From the NCBI GenBank assembly GCA_947503525.1, contig CANNEA010000003.1, positions 946,325-1,010,324 of the forward strand: a stretch of DNA of 64,000 bases. The letters are read 5' to 3'. The notes under the pieces are model-generated. The model did no database searches, was not told the origin of the DNA, and saw nothing but the letters and a program-made list of their open reading frames with translations. Below, in pieces: positions 27,724-38,639 of this stretch. Source of the stretch: an uncultured Carboxylicivirga sp. GTDB lineage: Bacteria > Bacteroidota > Bacteroidia > Bacteroidales > Marinilabiliaceae. The first letter of the stretch is position 1, and each line of letters begins with the position of its first letter. The position numbers were made by a program, and so were the translations under genes.

Positions 27724-30700
27724 CTATTTTCCGTGACATTGCTTATACTTCTTACCACTTCCACAAGGACAAGGCTCATTTCGTCCCACTTTTTTCTCAA
27801 CACGCACCGGCTCGACACGCTCAGGTCTTTTAGGACCTTCTCCTGGTGCACCATTGCCTCCTCGAGAAAATTCATCCTTACGCGCTTTCATACGACTATA
27901 ATCCTGACGCTTACGTTCCTGCGCCTCCTGCACTCCATCAGCATTCTGAATAGGAATATGCCCTTTAGCCAATAACGAAATTACAGATTTATTGTTTCGG
28001 CCTACCATGTCCTTAAACAAGTTAAATGACTCAAACTTGTAGATCAACAATGGATCTTTTTGTTCGTATGTTGCATTCTGAACGGCCTGACGCAAATCAT
28101 CCAATTCGCGCAAGTGCTCTTTCCAGGCATCATCAATAGTAACCAACAAGGAAGCTTTCTCAAATGAACGCACTAACTCTACGGCCTCTGATTCATATGC
28201 TTTCTTTAAATTAGTTGTAATCTGATATACCTTTTGACCATCACTGATTGGCACCACAATATTTTTGTACAATTCAGCCTTAGTCTCATATACATCTTTA
28301 ATTACAGGATGCGCCTGTTTAGCAATGATTTCGCTTTTGCGTAAGTAGGCATCCCACATTTTTTCATTCAACTGCTCGGCCAGATTATTGGCATTTGTTT
28401 TCAAAAACTCTTCCCTCTCAAATGGCGACTCTGCTGAGAACACTCTGATCAGTTCCATTTTGAAACCTTCAAAATCACCGGCATCCTGATATTCTGACAC
28501 AATATCCGAACATGTATCCGCCATCATATTGGAAATATCCACTTGAATACGCTCTCCGTGAAGCGCATGTCGACGCTTAGTATAAATTACTTCACGTTGT
28601 GAGTTCATCACATCATCATATTCCAGTAATCGTTTACGAATTCCAAAGTTATTTTCCTCCACTTTCTTCTGAGCACGCTCAATGGATTTGGTAATCATGC
28701 TGTGTTGAATCATCTCGCCATCTTCCAATCCAAGACGGTCCATGTATTTTACAATACGATCCGAACCAAACAATCGCATTAAATCATCCTCGAGTGACAC
28801 AAAAAACTGTGATGAACCCGGATCACCCTGACGACCGGCACGACCACGTAACTGACGGTCGACACGACGTGATTCATGACGTTCCGTACCTACAATCGCC
28901 AAACCACCTGCTGCTTTAACTTCAGGAGTCAGCTTAATATCGGTACCACGACCAGCCATGTTGGTTGCAATGGTCACAATTCCAGCCTGACCGGCATCAG
29001 CAACAATATCAGCCTCTCGCTGGTGCAGTTTAGCATTAAGTACATTGTGCTTTATTCCACGTATTTTTAATGTACGGCTCAATAATTCAGATACCTCAAC
29101 TGAAGTAGTACCAACCAGCACCGGGCGACCGGCTTCAACTAATTTGATAATCTCCTCGCCTACAGCATTGTATTTTTCGCGTTTTGTTTTATACACAAAA
29201 TCTTCCATGTCCTTACGTTGGATCGGACGATTAGTAGGAATAACAACCACATCTAATTCATAGATATCCCATAATTCACCTGCTTCTGTCTCGGCAGTAC
29301 CTGTCATACCCGACAGCTTATGGTACATGCGGAAATAGTTCTGTAAAGTAATGGTTGCGTATGTCTGTGTAGCTGCCTCAACAGTTACTTTTTCTTTAGC
29401 TTCAATTGCCTGGTGTAAACCATCTGAGTAACGACGGCCTTCCATAATACGACCAGTTTGCTCATCTACAATCTTCACCTTATTTTCCATCACCACATAC
29501 TCAACATCCTTTTCGAATAAGGTGTAGGCTTTTAATAATTGGTTGATGGTATGAACACGTTCCGACTTGATAGAGAAATTTTGAAGAATCTCATCCTTTT
29601 GTTTAAGCTTCTCTTCTTCCGGTAGATCTGATTTTTCAAGAGCAGCAATATCTGAACCCACATCAGGCAGTACAAAGAATTCAGGATCATCAGCAGAACC
29701 TGTTATCAAATCCAAACCTTTATCAGTTAACTCAATGGAGTTATTTTTTTCATCAATTACAAAGTATAAGGGATCAGTAACTACATGCATGTTTTTGCTA
29801 TTCTCCTGCATGTAAAAGTTTTCGGTTTTAAGCATACTAGCTTTAACCCCCTGCTCACTTAAAAACTTAATAATGGCCTTATTTTTAGGCAAGCCCTTAA
29901 AAGCTCTTAATAATAATAGTGATCCTTCTTCAAGTTCCTTTTTATCACTCGATTTAAGTTTTTGCTTAGCCTCAGCCAATACTTTTGTAACCATGCTCTT
30001 TTGAGCATCCACAATCTTTTCAATTTTTGGCTTAAGCTCACCAAATAATTGATCATCGCCCTTAGGCACAGGACCTGAAATAATTAAAGGCGTACGTGCA
30101 TCATCGATTAATACCGAATCCACCTCATCGACGATGGCATAATTATGAACTCTTTGAACCAAGTCATCAGGTGAAATGGCCATATTATCACGTAGATAAT
30201 CGAAACCAAACTCATTGTTAGTACCAAAGGTAATATCGGCCTTATAAGCAGCTCTTCTCTCCGCAGAGTTAGGTTGATGCTTATCGATACAATCCACTGA
30301 TAAGCCATGGAATTGGTAAATTGGCCCCATCCATTCGGAGTCACGTTTTGCCAGGTAATCATTCACAGTTACCAAATGCACACCGCGTCCCGCCAATGCA
30401 TTTAAGAATACAGGCAAGGTAGCCACAAGTGTTTTACCCTCACCAGTTGCCATCTCCGCAATTTTACCGTTATGAAGTACTATACCTCCGATTAGCTGCA
30501 CATCGTAATGGACCATATCCCAGGAAATTTCCGTTCCACCGGCTATCCATGATGTTTGGTAAATGGCCTTATCTCCTTCAATATCCACAAAGTCTTTGAT
30601 GGCAGATAAATCCCTATCCACATCTGTAGCTTGTACTTCTATGGTCTCATTCTCTTTAAAGCGACGAGCTGTATCTTTTACAATAGAAAAGGCAACCGGC

Positions 30701-31026
30701 AAGGCCTTTGTTAAGGCTTCTTCAAGTTTACCAACAATGTCCTTCTCAATTTTATCAATCTCATTATATACTTTCTCGCGATCAGCTACTTCGATTTTAC
30801 CTTCTTCAATCTGATCTTTTAAAGATTGAATACGATCTTCATCAGCTTTGATAGCCCCTTTAATTTCCTCTTTAAGCTCTTGAGTTCTTTGACGCAATTC
30901 GTCGTTACTCAACTTTTCAATGGATGGATAAGCTTCTTTGATTTTCTTCACCAAAGGCTCAACCTCCTTCATATCTCTATCGGATTTATTCCCTATTATC
31001 TTAGAGAAAAACTTAGCTATTGCCAT
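27724..31026 (-). CDS. secA: Preprotein translocase ATPase SecA
   Basis: An 1100-residue SecA, the motor that drives preproteins through SecYEG. Length is normal for Bacteroidota and longer than E. coli (about 900) because of an insertion at about 325-430. Motifs in order: Walker [10 protein letters not shown] near 195, [18 protein letters not shown], the nucleotide-domain-2 ATPase box GRGTDIKL, and [13 protein letters not shown]. The tail carries the zinc SEC-C motif [15 protein letters not shown]. The ATG is 100 bp downstream of the stop of the 31,127 gene on the same strand. Followed by lgt, probably cotranscribed. Confidence 0.98.
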   Translation of the reverse strand: MAIAKFFSKIIGNKSDRDMKEVEPLVKKIKEAYPSIEKLSNDELRQRTQELKEEIKGAIKADEDRIQSLKDQIEEGKIEVADREKVYNEIDKIEKDIVGKLEEALTKALPVAFSIVKDTARRFKENETIEVQATDVDRDLSAIKDFVDIEGDKAIYQTSWIAGGTEISWDMVHYDVQLIGGIVLHNGKIAEMATGEGKTLVATLPVFLNALAGRGVHLVTVNDYLAKRDSEWMGPIYQFHGLSVDCIDKHQPNSAERRAAYKADITFGTNNEFGFDYLRDNMAISPDDLVQRVHNYAIVDEVDSVLIDDARTPLIISGPVPKGDDQLFGELKPKIEKIVDAQKSMVTKVLAEAKQKLKSSDKKELEEGSLLLLRAFKGLPKNKAIIKFLSEQGVKASMLKTENFYMQENSKNMHVVTDPLYFVIDEKNNSIELTDKGLDLITGSADDPEFFVLPDVGSDIAALEKSDLPEEEKLKQKDEILQNFSIKSERVHTINQLLKAYTLFEKDVEYVVMENKVKIVDEQTGRIMEGRRYSDGLHQAIEAKEKVTVEAATQTYATITLQNYFRMYHKLSGMTGTAETEAGELWDIYELDVVVIPTNRPIQRKDMEDFVYKTKREKYNAVGEEIIKLVEAGRPVLVGTTSVEVSELLSRTLKIRGIKHNVLNAKLHQREADIVADAGQAGIVTIATNMAGRGTDIKLTPEVKAAGGLAIVGTERHESRRVDRQLRGRAGRQGDPGSSQFFVSLEDDLMRLFGSDRIVKYMDRLGLEDGEMIQHSMITKSIERAQKKVEENNFGIRKRLLEYDDVMNSQREVIYTKRRHALHGERIQVDISNMMADTCSDIVSEYQDAGDFEGFKMELIRVFSAESPFEREEFLKTNANNLAEQLNEKMWDAYLRKSEIIAKQAHPVIKDVYETKAELYKNIVVPISDGQKVYQITTNLKKAYESEAVELVRSFEKASLLVTIDDAWKEHLRELDDLRQAVQNATYEQKDPLLIYKFESFNLFKDMVGRNNKSVISLLAKGHIPIQNADGVQEAQERKRQDYSRMKARKDEFSRGGNGAPGEGPKRPERVEPVRVEKKVGRNEPCPCGSGKKYKQCHGK

Positions 31027-31126
31027 TATATCTTAATTTTATTTGTTCAGATGATTACCCAACAGGGTAGAAATAAATAATACGTATCAATTCACATTTA
31101 ATGCTTGATTGACACATTGAGGAAAC

Positions 31127-31549
31127 TTAAGAAAGTGGCCCTGCTCTGGATGGATGATTACTAAGAACAAAGAGCTTGTTCTCAATTGATGAATTATAAT
31201 ATGAAATTTGAACTAAGGTATTATCCTCATGCCTGACTATCGGCTGATCCGATAACACCTCAAAACTTTTATGGTTTTTTTCAACAGGAATAACCTCGAC
31301 ATAAAGATCTTGTAGAGCATTCCAATTGGCTAATACAGGAGAATCATTAGTTGAAGATATCTTTCCCTCAAGTGCAATATCCCATTCTATGACTTCAGAT
31401 AAATGCTCAGAACCCATATGCTGAATCTGATCCAGTATAATCTCCCTAACCTCTTTATTGGCAAAAGGGGAACGATCCAGACCCGAACTTGCTCCAATAC
31501 AAGCAGTAGAAAAAACAAGGGTAACCCCGAGTAATTTCAAATATTGCAT
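31127..31549 (-). CDS. Hypothetical exported protein (possible lipoprotein)
   Basis: A 140-residue protein with ATG at 31549. The N-terminus MQYLKLLGVTLVFSTACIGAS is a signal peptide with Cys17 in a poor lipobox. The rest contains a helical stretch (REIILDQIQHMGSEHLSEVIEW) and a beta-rich tail; no known motif. A longer frame starting eight codons upstream would disrupt the signal. It is separated from the cupin gene upstream by 85 bp and from secA downstream by 100 bp. Confidence 0.6.
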   Translation of the reverse strand: MQYLKLLGVTLVFSTACIGASSGLDRSPFANKEVREIILDQIQHMGSEHLSEVIEWDIALEGKISSTNDSPVLANWNALQDLYVEVIPVEKNHKSFEVLSDQPIVRHEDNTLVQISYYNSSIENKLFVLSNHPSRAGPLS

Positions 31550-31634
31550 TTCTATGGCTGTTCGTTGATTCACTTTTTTTTTTAGATGCGTAAAGATGCG
31601 AAAAAACTTTTATAATACGGCTTCTTCTATTTTA

Positions 31635-32087
31635 TTATAACTTGATTTCTCCCTCTTCTCTTTTTCCGTCTAAAACAGTGTATGCACTTAAAGTATCTAC
31701 GGTTGATTGCACCACTATATATATCATTAGATCTTCAGACAGATTGCTTAAGGTTCTATTCCCTATAGGACTTACTCTGATAACAGATCCTTCTGAAATA
31801 TTCATCACGTCATCATCAACCTGAAACTTTCCATTTCCTTTAAGAAAAATATAAATTTCTTCATGTTGCTTATGTTTGTGTAGAAAAGGGATTGTTGTCT
31901 TTGGCTGAAGCTCACGAAAAGAGAGTTCTGATCCGGTAGAATTTAGAAGCTCACCAAGAAAAATCCGCCCCTTATCCACTTCCTTTGTTTTAGGATGAAC
32001 AAACTCATGTTGTCCAAGCTTGCTCAATTTACCAATATTAATTGAGGTATAATTTGCGCCTGCAACTCTTTTTACTCTTGTGGACAT
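31635..32087 (-). CDS. Cupin-domain protein
   Basis: A 150-residue cytoplasmic protein with a cupin fold: motif 1 HKHKQHEEIYIFLKGNGKF (three His and a Glu of the metal site) and motif 2 GSVIRVSPIGNRTLSN, in which the final His of the metal site is absent (Asn/Arg instead). N-terminal part (about 1-45) is specific to this group. The start at ATG 32087 was chosen over a TTG three codons upstream. It lies 22 bp after the rhomboid gene start region's downstream end and on the same strand, so it is probably in the rhomboid transcript. Function unknown. Confidence 0.8.
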   Translation of the reverse strand: MSTRVKRVAGANYTSINIGKLSKLGQHEFVHPKTKEVDKGRIFLGELLNSTGSELSFRELQPKTTIPFLHKHKQHEEIYIFLKGNGKFQVDDDVMNISEGSVIRVSPIGNRTLSNLSEDLMIYIVVQSTVDTLSAYTVLDGKREEGEIKL

Positions 32088-32108
32088 AGTGTACAATTTG
32101 AATTAATA

Positions 32109-32786
32109 TCAAACATCAGTCTTGTTATCTTCTTCAATTTCCCAATATGGGTATTCATATTCTTCATCCGGCCATTCCTTAACAGGTCGTTGTGGCCCTC
32201 TTTTTCTGTAAATTACTGCTAAAACACTTCCTGCAACCGATCCCCACAAATGTGATTCCCACGAATAAGGTACATCCCACTTAAAAGGAAAAATTCCCCA
32301 AATCATACTTCCATATAGAAATATAACCATTAAAGAAATAGCCATTAAAGGAATATGATTACGCAGAAAACCACTAAATAATAAAAAAGCAGCTAAGCCA
32401 TAAATCACTCCACTTGCTCCAATATGCCAGGCATCCCGGGCACCCATCCATACCCACAAGCCACTTAAGAGATAAATGAGTATAAATACTTTAACTGAAA
32501 TACCTCTATAGAAATAAAATAAAGATACTCCAAGAACTATCAGAGGAACAGCATTTGCAAAAAAATGTTCCCAATCGGAGTGCACTAAAGGGGATAATAA
32601 TATACCGGGAAGTCCTTCTATTGATAAGGGTCTTACGCCCCACTCCACAAAACTAAACCCTTCAAGAGTTTCAATTAGTTTTAAAGCAAAAGCAACAATC
32701 AAAAAGAATGCAGGAATAACAATGGCCGTTTTTATCTTTTTTAGCTCAATGTCTGATGCTTTGGGTGAAGTGATTTTATTATTCAT
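32109..32786 (-). CDS. Rhomboid-family intramembrane serine protease
   Basis: A 225-residue six-helix membrane protease. Catalytic Ser125 in HIGASGVIYG, catalytic His179 in WESHLWGS, and the helix-2 HxxxN-type block (H74, N78 in HFFANAV) that forms the oxyanion hole. It cleaves transmembrane substrates; targets in Bacteroidota are mostly unknown. ATG 32786 was used instead of an upstream GTG. The cupin gene follows after 21 bp. Confidence 0.93.
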   Translation of the reverse strand: MNNKITSPKASDIELKKIKTAIVIPAFFLIVAFALKLIETLEGFSFVEWGVRPLSIEGLPGILLSPLVHSDWEHFFANAVPLIVLGVSLFYFYRGISVKVFILIYLLSGLWVWMGARDAWHIGASGVIYGLAAFLLFSGFLRNHIPLMAISLMVIFLYGSMIWGIFPFKWDVPYSWESHLWGSVAGSVLAVIYRKRGPQRPVKEWPDEEYEYPYWEIEEDNKTDV

Positions 32787-33103
32787 ATACAGCACTTACC
32801 TCAAATTTTACACCACAAGATAAATGCAGTCAATATGTCACAAACAACGCATTCCTTATGCCATATCGACTGATTTATAGCCACGTTAAAAGTTTAAGCA
32901 CCTCTAGTTACATGCCAATCCAACCTATAGAATACTAATTAACATTAAGTATATGCTTTATACAAAATACCTTTACAAGCATAGGATATCCATATACCAC
33001 GCCAAGCATTTCAAAAACATTGTCACAACTACCTATATCAATTTTGCCAACTAATACAAAGAATGGCTTAACTCATTCAATAATATTTAATACAACAGTA
33101 GAA
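32787..33103. other. Non-coding gap, 317 bp
   Basis: AT-rich, between the threonine aldolase stop and the rhomboid start, both on the minus strand. It must hold the rhomboid promoter; no clear promoter box, hairpin or gene remnant was recognised. Confidence 0.6.
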
Positions 33104-34135
33104 TTACTCTAACAAATCATTAAGTACAGCAACAAACTCTTTGATATCCTCTTCTGTGGTATCGAATGAGGTCATCCAACGAACTTCTGATCTTTCCTCA
33201 TCCCACACATAAAAGAAAAACTCTTCTTGCAACTTTGGTATTATTTCTTTTGGAACAATGGCAAATACTCCGTTGGAATCAACAGGTTGGGTTATTTCAA
33301 CTCCATCTATTTGCCAAACTTCCCCAGCTAACAATTGAGCCATTTTATTGGCATGTGTTGCATTTTTCTTCCATAAGTCATTGCTCAACAAAGCTTCAAA
33401 CTGAGCAGAAGTAAAGCGCATCTTAGAATGCAGTTGAGTAGATTGTTTTCGAATATACTTAACGTTCTCGGCCAGTTCAGAGTTAGCAAAGACTACTGCT
33501 TCTCCATACATTAAACCATTTTTAGTACCTCCAAACGACAAGACATCAACTCCAGCGTTAAAGGTAATATCGGCTAATGAACACTCTAATGCTACAGCTG
33601 CATTTGACAATCGAGCACCGTCCATGTGCAAGTACAAACCTAAGCTATGTACATAATCTGCTATGGCCTTAATTTCATTTATGGTATAAACCGTTCCCAG
33701 CTCTGTAGCTTGTGTAATAGAGATTATCTTTGGCTGCGCATGGTGTTCAAAACCAAAACCATGCATATAGGATTTAATCTGATTGACAGTGACCTTTCCA
33801 TTATCCGTATGAATGGGCAACAATTTGCATCCTGAAAGTTTTTCAGGTGCACCACATTCATCCATATTAATATGAGCCGTTCTTGCACATACTACTGCAT
33901 TAAAAGATCTTGCCAACGCTTGTATTGAAATAACATTTGCGCCTGTTCCGTTGTAAACAAAAAAGGTTTCCACATCTTTTCCGAAAACTTCTTTAAAAAG
34001 TTGTTTTGTGCGCTCTGTTACAACATCATCTCCATATCCGATGGCATGATCAGAATTGGCCTTAACTATGGCTTCCATCACATCGGGATGCACGCTTGCA
34101 TTATTATCACTTGCAAATCCTCTAGGTCTTTTCAT
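33104..34135 (-). CDS. ltaE: Low-specificity L-threonine aldolase
   Basis: A 343-residue PLP enzyme splitting L-threonine/allo-threonine to glycine and acetaldehyde. The PLP Lys is K205 in FGGTKNG; other fold-type I marks are YNGTGANVIS, HMDGARLSNAAVA and the ring-stacking His in AHINMDE. The family's usual length is 330-350. It is transcribed away from the exported basic-protein gene across 48 bp. The gene name follows the family; substrate range is not readable. Confidence 0.9.
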   Translation of the reverse strand: MKRPRGFASDNNASVHPDVMEAIVKANSDHAIGYGDDVVTERTKQLFKEVFGKDVETFFVYNGTGANVISIQALARSFNAVVCARTAHINMDECGAPEKLSGCKLLPIHTDNGKVTVNQIKSYMHGFGFEHHAQPKIISITQATELGTVYTINEIKAIADYVHSLGLYLHMDGARLSNAAVALECSLADITFNAGVDVLSFGGTKNGLMYGEAVVFANSELAENVKYIRKQSTQLHSKMRFTSAQFEALLSNDLWKKNATHANKMAQLLAGEVWQIDGVEITQPVDSNGVFAIVPKEIIPKLQEEFFFYVWDEERSEVRWMTSFDTTEEDIKEFVAVLNDLLE

Positions 34136-34183
34136 TTAAAAAAATATATTTTGTTTCTTCCCCTTTACTATCCTTTAATTCAA

Positions 34184-35056
34184 TTATTTCAGAGACATTA
34201 ACCTGTCCAAAGACTCTAAATAAACCTGCTTTGAAACACAACGGTAGCCTAATTGGGCTTCATCAATAAAAAAGAATTCTCCTCCCCAATCATGTTTCAC
34301 CCTGAAATAAATACGACGCTTTTTGCCTTCACAAAAAATTGTTCGATCAATAGTCCTTCCCTTTAATTCAAAACTCTCATCCGTTCTTCCTTGCGGATAT
34401 GAATGTTGTAATGGCGGAAGCCCTTTAATCAATTCACTATCTTTCTGAACCACTTCTTTAGTTTCTTCTGAAACTGACTCTTCCTTCTTTTTCCTTGTTT
34501 CCACCTTTTTTGTCGTGGTCTTTCTATTTTTTTTATTGCTTCCAAGTTGATGATCCCTTTCCTTTCTGCCTTTTTCACGCATTCCCTCAACTTTATACTT
34601 CACATTTAAGGAATAGTCTCTATCATCTGCAAAATCCTTAAGATTATTATCAAATCTGATTTTTGCCACCGGATTCTTAAAAAAAACAGTATCTACCCCA
34701 GGAAACACTTTAAAGAGTCTAACCGGCAAATAATAAGGTTCTATCGTTTGAGGATAGACATCACCAGGGACAATAGTCGAAAACTCAATTACTTTGGCAA
34801 CATATCCCGGCTTCTTAAAACTGAGCAATGAAACCTGATTCCATTTCAGGAAGGTATCGAACTTGCCATCGCCGGATACCACAATCTTACTTTTCACCCC
34901 ATCGCATAGCAAAGTCACCGCTACATCTTGAAAAGCGAAATCAACATCAATGATTTCCCCACTCACTTTGTATTGCGCATTCATCTGGACCGAGCTCCAA
35001 AATAAAACGGAAATTAAAAAGCCGGCTTTAATTATGCCGGCTCTTAAACTCTTCAT
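34184..35056 (-). CDS. Hypothetical exported protein with charged linker
   Basis: A 290-residue protein of unknown function. ATG 35056 gives a signal peptide (MKSLRAGIIKAGFLISVLFWSS, cleavage near NAQ). The N-terminal part (about 25-115) looks like a carboxypeptidase-regulatory/beta-sandwich domain (KVSGEIIDVDFAFQDVAV and GDGKFDTFLKW). A lysine/glutamate-rich linker (about 150-210) leads to a C-terminal part with YCEGKKRRIYFRVKHDW-like features. Probably in one transcript with the Usp gene, whose stop is 33 bp upstream. Confidence 0.6.
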   Translation of the reverse strand: MKSLRAGIIKAGFLISVLFWSSVQMNAQYKVSGEIIDVDFAFQDVAVTLLCDGVKSKIVVSGDGKFDTFLKWNQVSLLSFKKPGYVAKVIEFSTIVPGDVYPQTIEPYYLPVRLFKVFPGVDTVFFKNPVAKIRFDNNLKDFADDRDYSLNVKYKVEGMREKGRKERDHQLGSNKKNRKTTTKKVETRKKKEESVSEETKEVVQKDSELIKGLPPLQHSYPQGRTDESFELKGRTIDRTIFCEGKKRRIYFRVKHDWGGEFFFIDEAQLGYRCVSKQVYLESLDRLMSLK

Positions 35057-35088
35057 ACGGCGAACAATTTGCCTTAAAACTAATAAAA

Positions 35089-36195
35089 TCAATCATTAAA
35101 AACTAACAAAGGAGTAGTTGAATGAAACAACATCTTTTTGGCAATATTCGGATTAAACAACTTACTAATCAGGCTTCTTTTCTTGCGGGTAAAGGATAAC
35201 ACATCGATTTCCTTATCCCGAACATAGCCTTCCAGCCCAATATAAAAATCTTCATGCTCTATAAGATCGCAATCAACTTTTGTTTCGTCATAGATTTTCT
35301 TAAAATGTTCTTTCAATCCCTGTAAACGCACGTCGTCCCATTGAGAATGCCCCTTAGAACTTACATGCGCGCATATAATTTTTACACCCAAAGGCTTAAC
35401 CACTTTTTCTAAAATCGCCATCGCTTTAAAGTCTCCATCCATAAAATCGGTAGCATATAAAAGATTGGTCACTTGATTAATGCCAGTGTAATTGAAATCT
35501 TCAGGAACCGCAAAAACAGGTACCTTTGCCCGCTCAACGACTTCAGCAGTTACACTACCTATTAAATCAGCTACTTTCTGATCCTTTCCCCTCGTTCCCA
35601 TTATAATAACCGACGGCTTATAAACTTTACTGTAATTAACAATTTCATCTTCAGCAATGCCTTTGACCAGTTCAGTTTTAACTTCGACATTACCATTATA
35701 TAATTCCTGGTTTTTTTCATCGAGAAAAGCTTTTAGATCACTCATCCCTTCTTTGGCCTTCTCTTCAAGCTCAACAACCAATTCTTCCATATTCATTTCA
35801 TAAGCAAATGTATCGGAGAAAGGCATGGTGCTGATGACCGGATTAAAATAAGTATGAAACACCATCACCTCGGCATTTAATACTGAAGCCCAATCCAAAG
35901 CTATTCGAGCTGCTTTTCTTGAATATTCTGAAAAATCAACCGGCAAAAGAATTCGTGGTGGTATTTTTTCAAGATTTGGCAACTCAAAGTCTTCATGCAT
36001 CATGCCTTCAAGAACCAACATAGAACGCTCAAGATTATTTCCACTTATTTTAATCTTGACCCCAGAGGATACTGCCCCTTGGATTAGATTGGCATTTTCC
36101 AAGAAGCAATCTATGCCCTCCGCTTCAAGCAATGTTTTAAGTATTTGTGCTCGTTCGAAAGACAACACGACTAATGTAATGATTTTTCCTTCCAT
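35089..36195 (-). CDS. DUF2007 domain fused to two universal stress protein domains
   Basis: A 368-residue cytoplasmic protein. Residues 1-65 (ITLVVLSFERAQILKTLLEAEGIDC, GVKIKISGNNLERSM) match the small DUF2007 domain, then two UspA-type domains follow: ILLPVDFSEYSRKAARIALDWA with the ATP-loop-like VIIMGTRGKD near residue 220, and a second copy (LLYATDFMDGDFKAMAILEKV, then LSFTRKKRSLISKLFNPN). Tandem Usp proteins bind nucleotides and adapt cells to stress. It lies 77 bp downstream of the ppGpp synthetase gene on the same strand, a sensible partner, though cotranscription is inferred. Confidence 0.85.
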   Translation of the reverse strand: MEGKIITLVVLSFERAQILKTLLEAEGIDCFLENANLIQGAVSSGVKIKISGNNLERSMLVLEGMMHEDFELPNLEKIPPRILLPVDFSEYSRKAARIALDWASVLNAEVMVFHTYFNPVISTMPFSDTFAYEMNMEELVVELEEKAKEGMSDLKAFLDEKNQELYNGNVEVKTELVKGIAEDEIVNYSKVYKPSVIIMGTRGKDQKVADLIGSVTAEVVERAKVPVFAVPEDFNYTGINQVTNLLYATDFMDGDFKAMAILEKVVKPLGVKIICAHVSSKGHSQWDDVRLQGLKEHFKKIYDETKVDCDLIEHEDFYIGLEGYVRDKEIDVLSFTRKKRSLISKLFNPNIAKKMLFHSTTPLLVFND

Positions 36196-36272
36196 AGCGG
36201 TAAAGTTTAGAAGTTCAGACTTTTTTATAAAAGTTAAGTCCTTTTCAAGAAAAAATCAAGCCAATTGAATAA

Positions 36273-38480
36273 TTATGACAATCCTACTCTGGAAACCGAA
36301 TAAACGCCTTTAACATTCTTAATTTTACGGGTTAACAACTTTAAACTTTCCGTATTATCAACAAAAACAGTTAATGTTCCCTCAAAGGTACCCTCATTAG
36401 AATCTATGGATAACGACCGTATTTTTACATTTTTCTCTTTCGATATGACATGTGATATATTAGTGACAATGCCAATATCATCAACTCCAGTAATTTTAAG
36501 TGTAGCCTGATACACACTATCCGCAACACTAGTCCATTGTGCTTTGACAATGCGATAACCAAACTTGGTCTTCAAATCAAATGCATTCGGACAAGTATGG
36601 CGATGTATACGAATTCCTCCCGATGCGGCTACAAACCCAAAAACGTCATCTCCAAAAATAGGATTACAACATTTGGCCAGTTTATAATCAACATTGGTTA
36701 AACTCTTGTCGATCATTAATACATCATCGTCTGGCAAATCTCCTTCGCTGGCAACAAAATTAACTGCACTGCGCTCTTTTTCTTCCTCTTGCTCTTCTTT
36801 CTTCTCTGGTTTGTTTATAAACTCTTTAATTCGAACCAGATCAACCTGATCAAGCGCTACTGATCGCATAAAATCATGAATTGTCTTGTATCCAAAAAAC
36901 TTCACCAGCTGATTCAGTAACTGATCATTCAGCTCATGTTTCCAATTCTTCAATCTCCTAACCAGCATCTCACGGCCAATTTCAGCTTCCTTATATTGCA
37001 TCTCACGCAAGGCCTGTTTTAACTTTGATTTAGCCTTAGAAGTCACAACTATATTAAGCCAGTCTTGCTTAGGAACCTGGTTGCTTGATGTCAATATTTC
37101 GACATGATCACCATTCTGCAGCTCATATTTTATGGGCACATTGCGATGCTCAATTTTTCCACCAACACATTTCTTCCCTACTTCAGAGTGAATCTCAAAT
37201 GCAAAATCAAGAATTGTCGATCCCTTTTTCAATCGTCGCAGATCGCCTTTAGGTGTAAATACAAAAACTTCTTCATCATAAAGGTCAAGCCTGAAGTCAT
37301 CTATAAAATCTACGGCATTAAGTTCGGGATTCTCTAATATTTCACGAACATTGGACAGCCATTCGTCCATCCCTCGTTCACCTTTTACACCTTTATATTT
37401 CCAATGCGCAGCTAAACCCTTCTCTGCAACCTCATTCATTCTTTCGGTTCGCACCTGTACTTCCACCCACTTTTTATCAGGCCCAAGCACTGTGGTATGT
37501 AAGGATTCGTATCCGTTTGACTTTGGCACCGATATCCAATCGCGCATACGACTCGGATTAGGCTGATAGCGATCGGTTACAACAGAGTACACCTGCCAGC
37601 ATTCTGCTTTTTCATTACTTGGTTCACTATCCAAAATAACGCGAATAGCAAACAAATCAAAAACCTGCTCAAATTCAGTATCCTGCTTTTTTAATTTATT
37701 CCAAATGGAATGAATGGTTTTGGTTCGGCCTTTAATTTCAAACTTAAGCCCCATTTTATCAAGCTCCTTCTTAAGAGGATCAATAAAAGCCTTAATGTAT
37801 TCCTCCCGGGCTCGCTTGGTTTCATTCAACTTCTTAGCAATGAAGGTATACATTTTCCTATTTGTATATTTCATTACCAGATCTTCCATTTCTGACTTGA
37901 CCGCATATAAGCCCAAACGGTGGGCCATTGGAGCATAAAGAAAACCTACCTCATTACTTATTCGATTCTGATCTTCTTCCGAATATAAAGCTAATGAGCG
38001 CATTGTTCTCAGTCGGTCAGCGATTATAATTAGTACAACCCTAATATCCTGAGCAAATGTCAACAGTAACTTTCTGAAGTTCTCATTTTGTATTGAAGTC
38101 TTTTTAGCATACAACTCTGCTACCTTAACCAAACCTGAGGTTATAGACGACACCTGATTGCCAAACAACTCTCTGATTTTAGCTTCAGTAATGGTTTTCT
38201 CCACTACAGGATTATACAGAAGTGCACATATAACCGCTACACGCCCTAAGCCTATTTCTTTTGTAAGTATTAAGGCTACTTCAAGGGTTTCAATCAGATA
38301 CAATTCTCCTGCTGCATTTCGACTCAAGTATCTACCCTCATCCATCATATCTATCATTGCACTTCTAATTAGCTTAACATCATTGGCTTGTTGAAATGGT
38401 TGACAAACATTTAACAGCTCCCGAAACAATACAATAATACTTTTTCTCTCTTCCTCTGTGATACCTTTATTGGACGTCAT
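36273..38480 (-). CDS. RelA/SpoT-type (p)ppGpp synthetase with degenerate hydrolase domain
   Basis: A 735-residue alarmone enzyme: N-terminal HD region (about 20-180), synthetase (about 240-355), TGS, helical/zinc and ACT domains. The synthetase is intact: GRTKTIHSIWNKL, RMRDWISVPKSNGYESLHTTV and VQVRTERMNEVAEKGLAAHW. The HD box is not: where active hydrolases have HDVVEDT there is YNPVVEKT (Y89-N90), and the first His of the domain is missing. So it probably makes but cannot degrade ppGpp (RelA-like), with a separate SpoT elsewhere. DRLRTMRSL of the hydrolase region is partly kept. Starts ATG 38480; the Usp gene follows. Confidence 0.93.
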   Translation of the reverse strand: MTSNKGITEEERKSIIVLFRELLNVCQPFQQANDVKLIRSAMIDMMDEGRYLSRNAAGELYLIETLEVALILTKEIGLGRVAVICALLYNPVVEKTITEAKIRELFGNQVSSITSGLVKVAELYAKKTSIQNENFRKLLLTFAQDIRVVLIIIADRLRTMRSLALYSEEDQNRISNEVGFLYAPMAHRLGLYAVKSEMEDLVMKYTNRKMYTFIAKKLNETKRAREEYIKAFIDPLKKELDKMGLKFEIKGRTKTIHSIWNKLKKQDTEFEQVFDLFAIRVILDSEPSNEKAECWQVYSVVTDRYQPNPSRMRDWISVPKSNGYESLHTTVLGPDKKWVEVQVRTERMNEVAEKGLAAHWKYKGVKGERGMDEWLSNVREILENPELNAVDFIDDFRLDLYDEEVFVFTPKGDLRRLKKGSTILDFAFEIHSEVGKKCVGGKIEHRNVPIKYELQNGDHVEILTSSNQVPKQDWLNIVVTSKAKSKLKQALREMQYKEAEIGREMLVRRLKNWKHELNDQLLNQLVKFFGYKTIHDFMRSVALDQVDLVRIKEFINKPEKKEEQEEEKERSAVNFVASEGDLPDDDVLMIDKSLTNVDYKLAKCCNPIFGDDVFGFVAASGGIRIHRHTCPNAFDLKTKFGYRIVKAQWTSVADSVYQATLKITGVDDIGIVTNISHVISKEKNVKIRSLSIDSNEGTFEGTLTVFVDNTESLKLLTRKIKNVKGVYSVSRVGLS

Positions 38481-38639
38481 CTTTACAATTCTTGATTGAT
38501 GTGGTTAATGTGCCGTAAAGTTAAAATTTCTATTGGATGATATTTACATGAACTTGTCATTTTAATACACTAAAAAAATTGACATGTTCAATTAGATATG
38601 GTATATTATTAACTTTAATAACCATAAAATATATAAGAC

